Of a DNA stretch of 64,000 bases, positions 63,813-64,000 are shown piece by piece. The stretch covers positions 23,579 through 87,578 of the forward strand of contig CADDZH010000006.1 in assembly GCA_902812455.1 (NCBI GenBank), read 5' to 3'. The notes beneath the pieces are model-generated. The model did not search any database. It was not told where the DNA came from and saw nothing but the letters and a program-made list of their open reading frames with translations. The position numbers were made by a program, and so were the translations under genes. Source of the DNA: Chloroflexota bacterium (lineage in GTDB: Bacteria; Chloroflexota; Ktedonobacteria; Ktedonobacterales; Ktedonobacteraceae). Position 1 is the stretch's first letter. Each line of letters starts with the position of its first letter.

Positions 63813-64000
63813 CGGACGGGCGACCATAAAGGCCCACCGCCCCGCTCCACAACTGCCCTCGCCCCTACTATACGCGATCCGTTTCCACGCATTGAGCCTT
63901 CCTGGAAACAATTGGTATTTGTGCCCACAAATATTTGTTTCCTCTACAATCAATGTCTCAACAACCCACGTAAGCAACGGAATGCCGTATATAGTAGGGG
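63813..64000. repeat. ~72-bp dispersed repeat copy and partial inverted copy at the window edge
   Basis: 63813-63882 aligns with 21597-21670. CCCCTACTATA (63862-63872) is repeated in reverse as TATAGTAGGGG at 63990-64000, so a second, opposed copy probably continues beyond the window. Confidence 0.8.

Overview
The window looks like a chromosome segment from a Ktedonobacteria-type Chloroflexota (inference). The evidence is moderate-to-high G+C, an actinobacteria-like style of gene content, and many proteins with PTPTP-rich linkers. There is also a TPR-bearing Ser/Thr kinase beside a membrane PP2C phosphatase, paired XPB/Ssl2-N-like 'helicase-associated' proteins, and abundant GC-rich intergenic repeats. 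No rRNA is present; there are two tRNA genes (Gly-GCC, Cys-GCA) behind a textbook promoter.

Layout. 1-5.7 kb: the end of a membrane-anchored PEGA-like protein and two overlapping helicase-associated-domain proteins. 5.7-10.3 kb: tRNA-Gly, tRNA-Cys, recO, an MFS transporter, an antitoxin-like gene with a frameshifted PIN-domain toxin, and a beta-propeller surface protein. 10.3-14.9 kb: a kinase-phosphatase pair. 14.9-19.1 kb: a partial complex I operon (nuoA, nuoC, a small membrane protein, nuoD, nuoH; nuoB is not where it is usually found). 19.1-24.5 kb (mostly minus strand): an MBL-Rieske fusion, glutamate racemase, a B12-type acyl-CoA mutase large subunit and a biotin carrier protein. 24.5-26.6 kb: groES-groEL with a strong terminator. 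26.6-32.7 kb: a zinc-ribbon membrane protein, a 2-hydroxyacid dehydrogenase, an esterase remnant, a GT2 glycosyltransferase, a DnaJ-WD40-like fusion and an FNT-family channel.

The main discovery is an 8.8-kb integrated element at about 32,948-41,761. It has cut an alkA-type DNA-3-methyladenine glycosylase gene into two pieces. The C-terminal part is at 32,725-32,947 and the N-terminal part at 41,762-42,202, both on the minus strand. Removing the element across a shared 2-bp AT restores one uninterrupted reading frame through the helix-hairpin-helix region. The element ends are inverted copies of an AAAGTAGGG-type sequence, so the excised circle would carry a symmetric attP. The element carries a large serine recombinase whose 3' end runs into the host gene, two small HTH/excisionase-like proteins, a membrane FtsK/TraB-like ATPase, a RepA/RecA-like ATPase with a winged-helix tail, a phage-tail-fibre-like protein with a probable self-cleaving C-terminal domain, and several small unknown proteins. 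There is no capsid, terminase or portal gene, so it resembles an actinomycete-type integrative conjugative element (AICE-like) more than a prophage.

42.2-64 kb: a YyaL/DUF255 thioredoxin-like protein, a universal stress protein with an extra C-terminal domain, an ECF-like sigma factor, two GlsB/YeaQ-type membrane proteins, two MFS transporters, a TgpA-like transglutaminase membrane protein, PTPTP-rich and PH-like hypothetical proteins, dienelactone hydrolase, a DnaJ-zinc-finger-only protein, an operon recG / 4-TM protein / Xaa-Pro-type peptidase, and a general-stress-type glycine-rich membrane protein. Repeats are notable: a 31-bp sequence present three times without change, a ~230-bp nested palindrome, and a ~72-bp repeat that occurs once inside the 5' end of murI and again at the right edge of the window.
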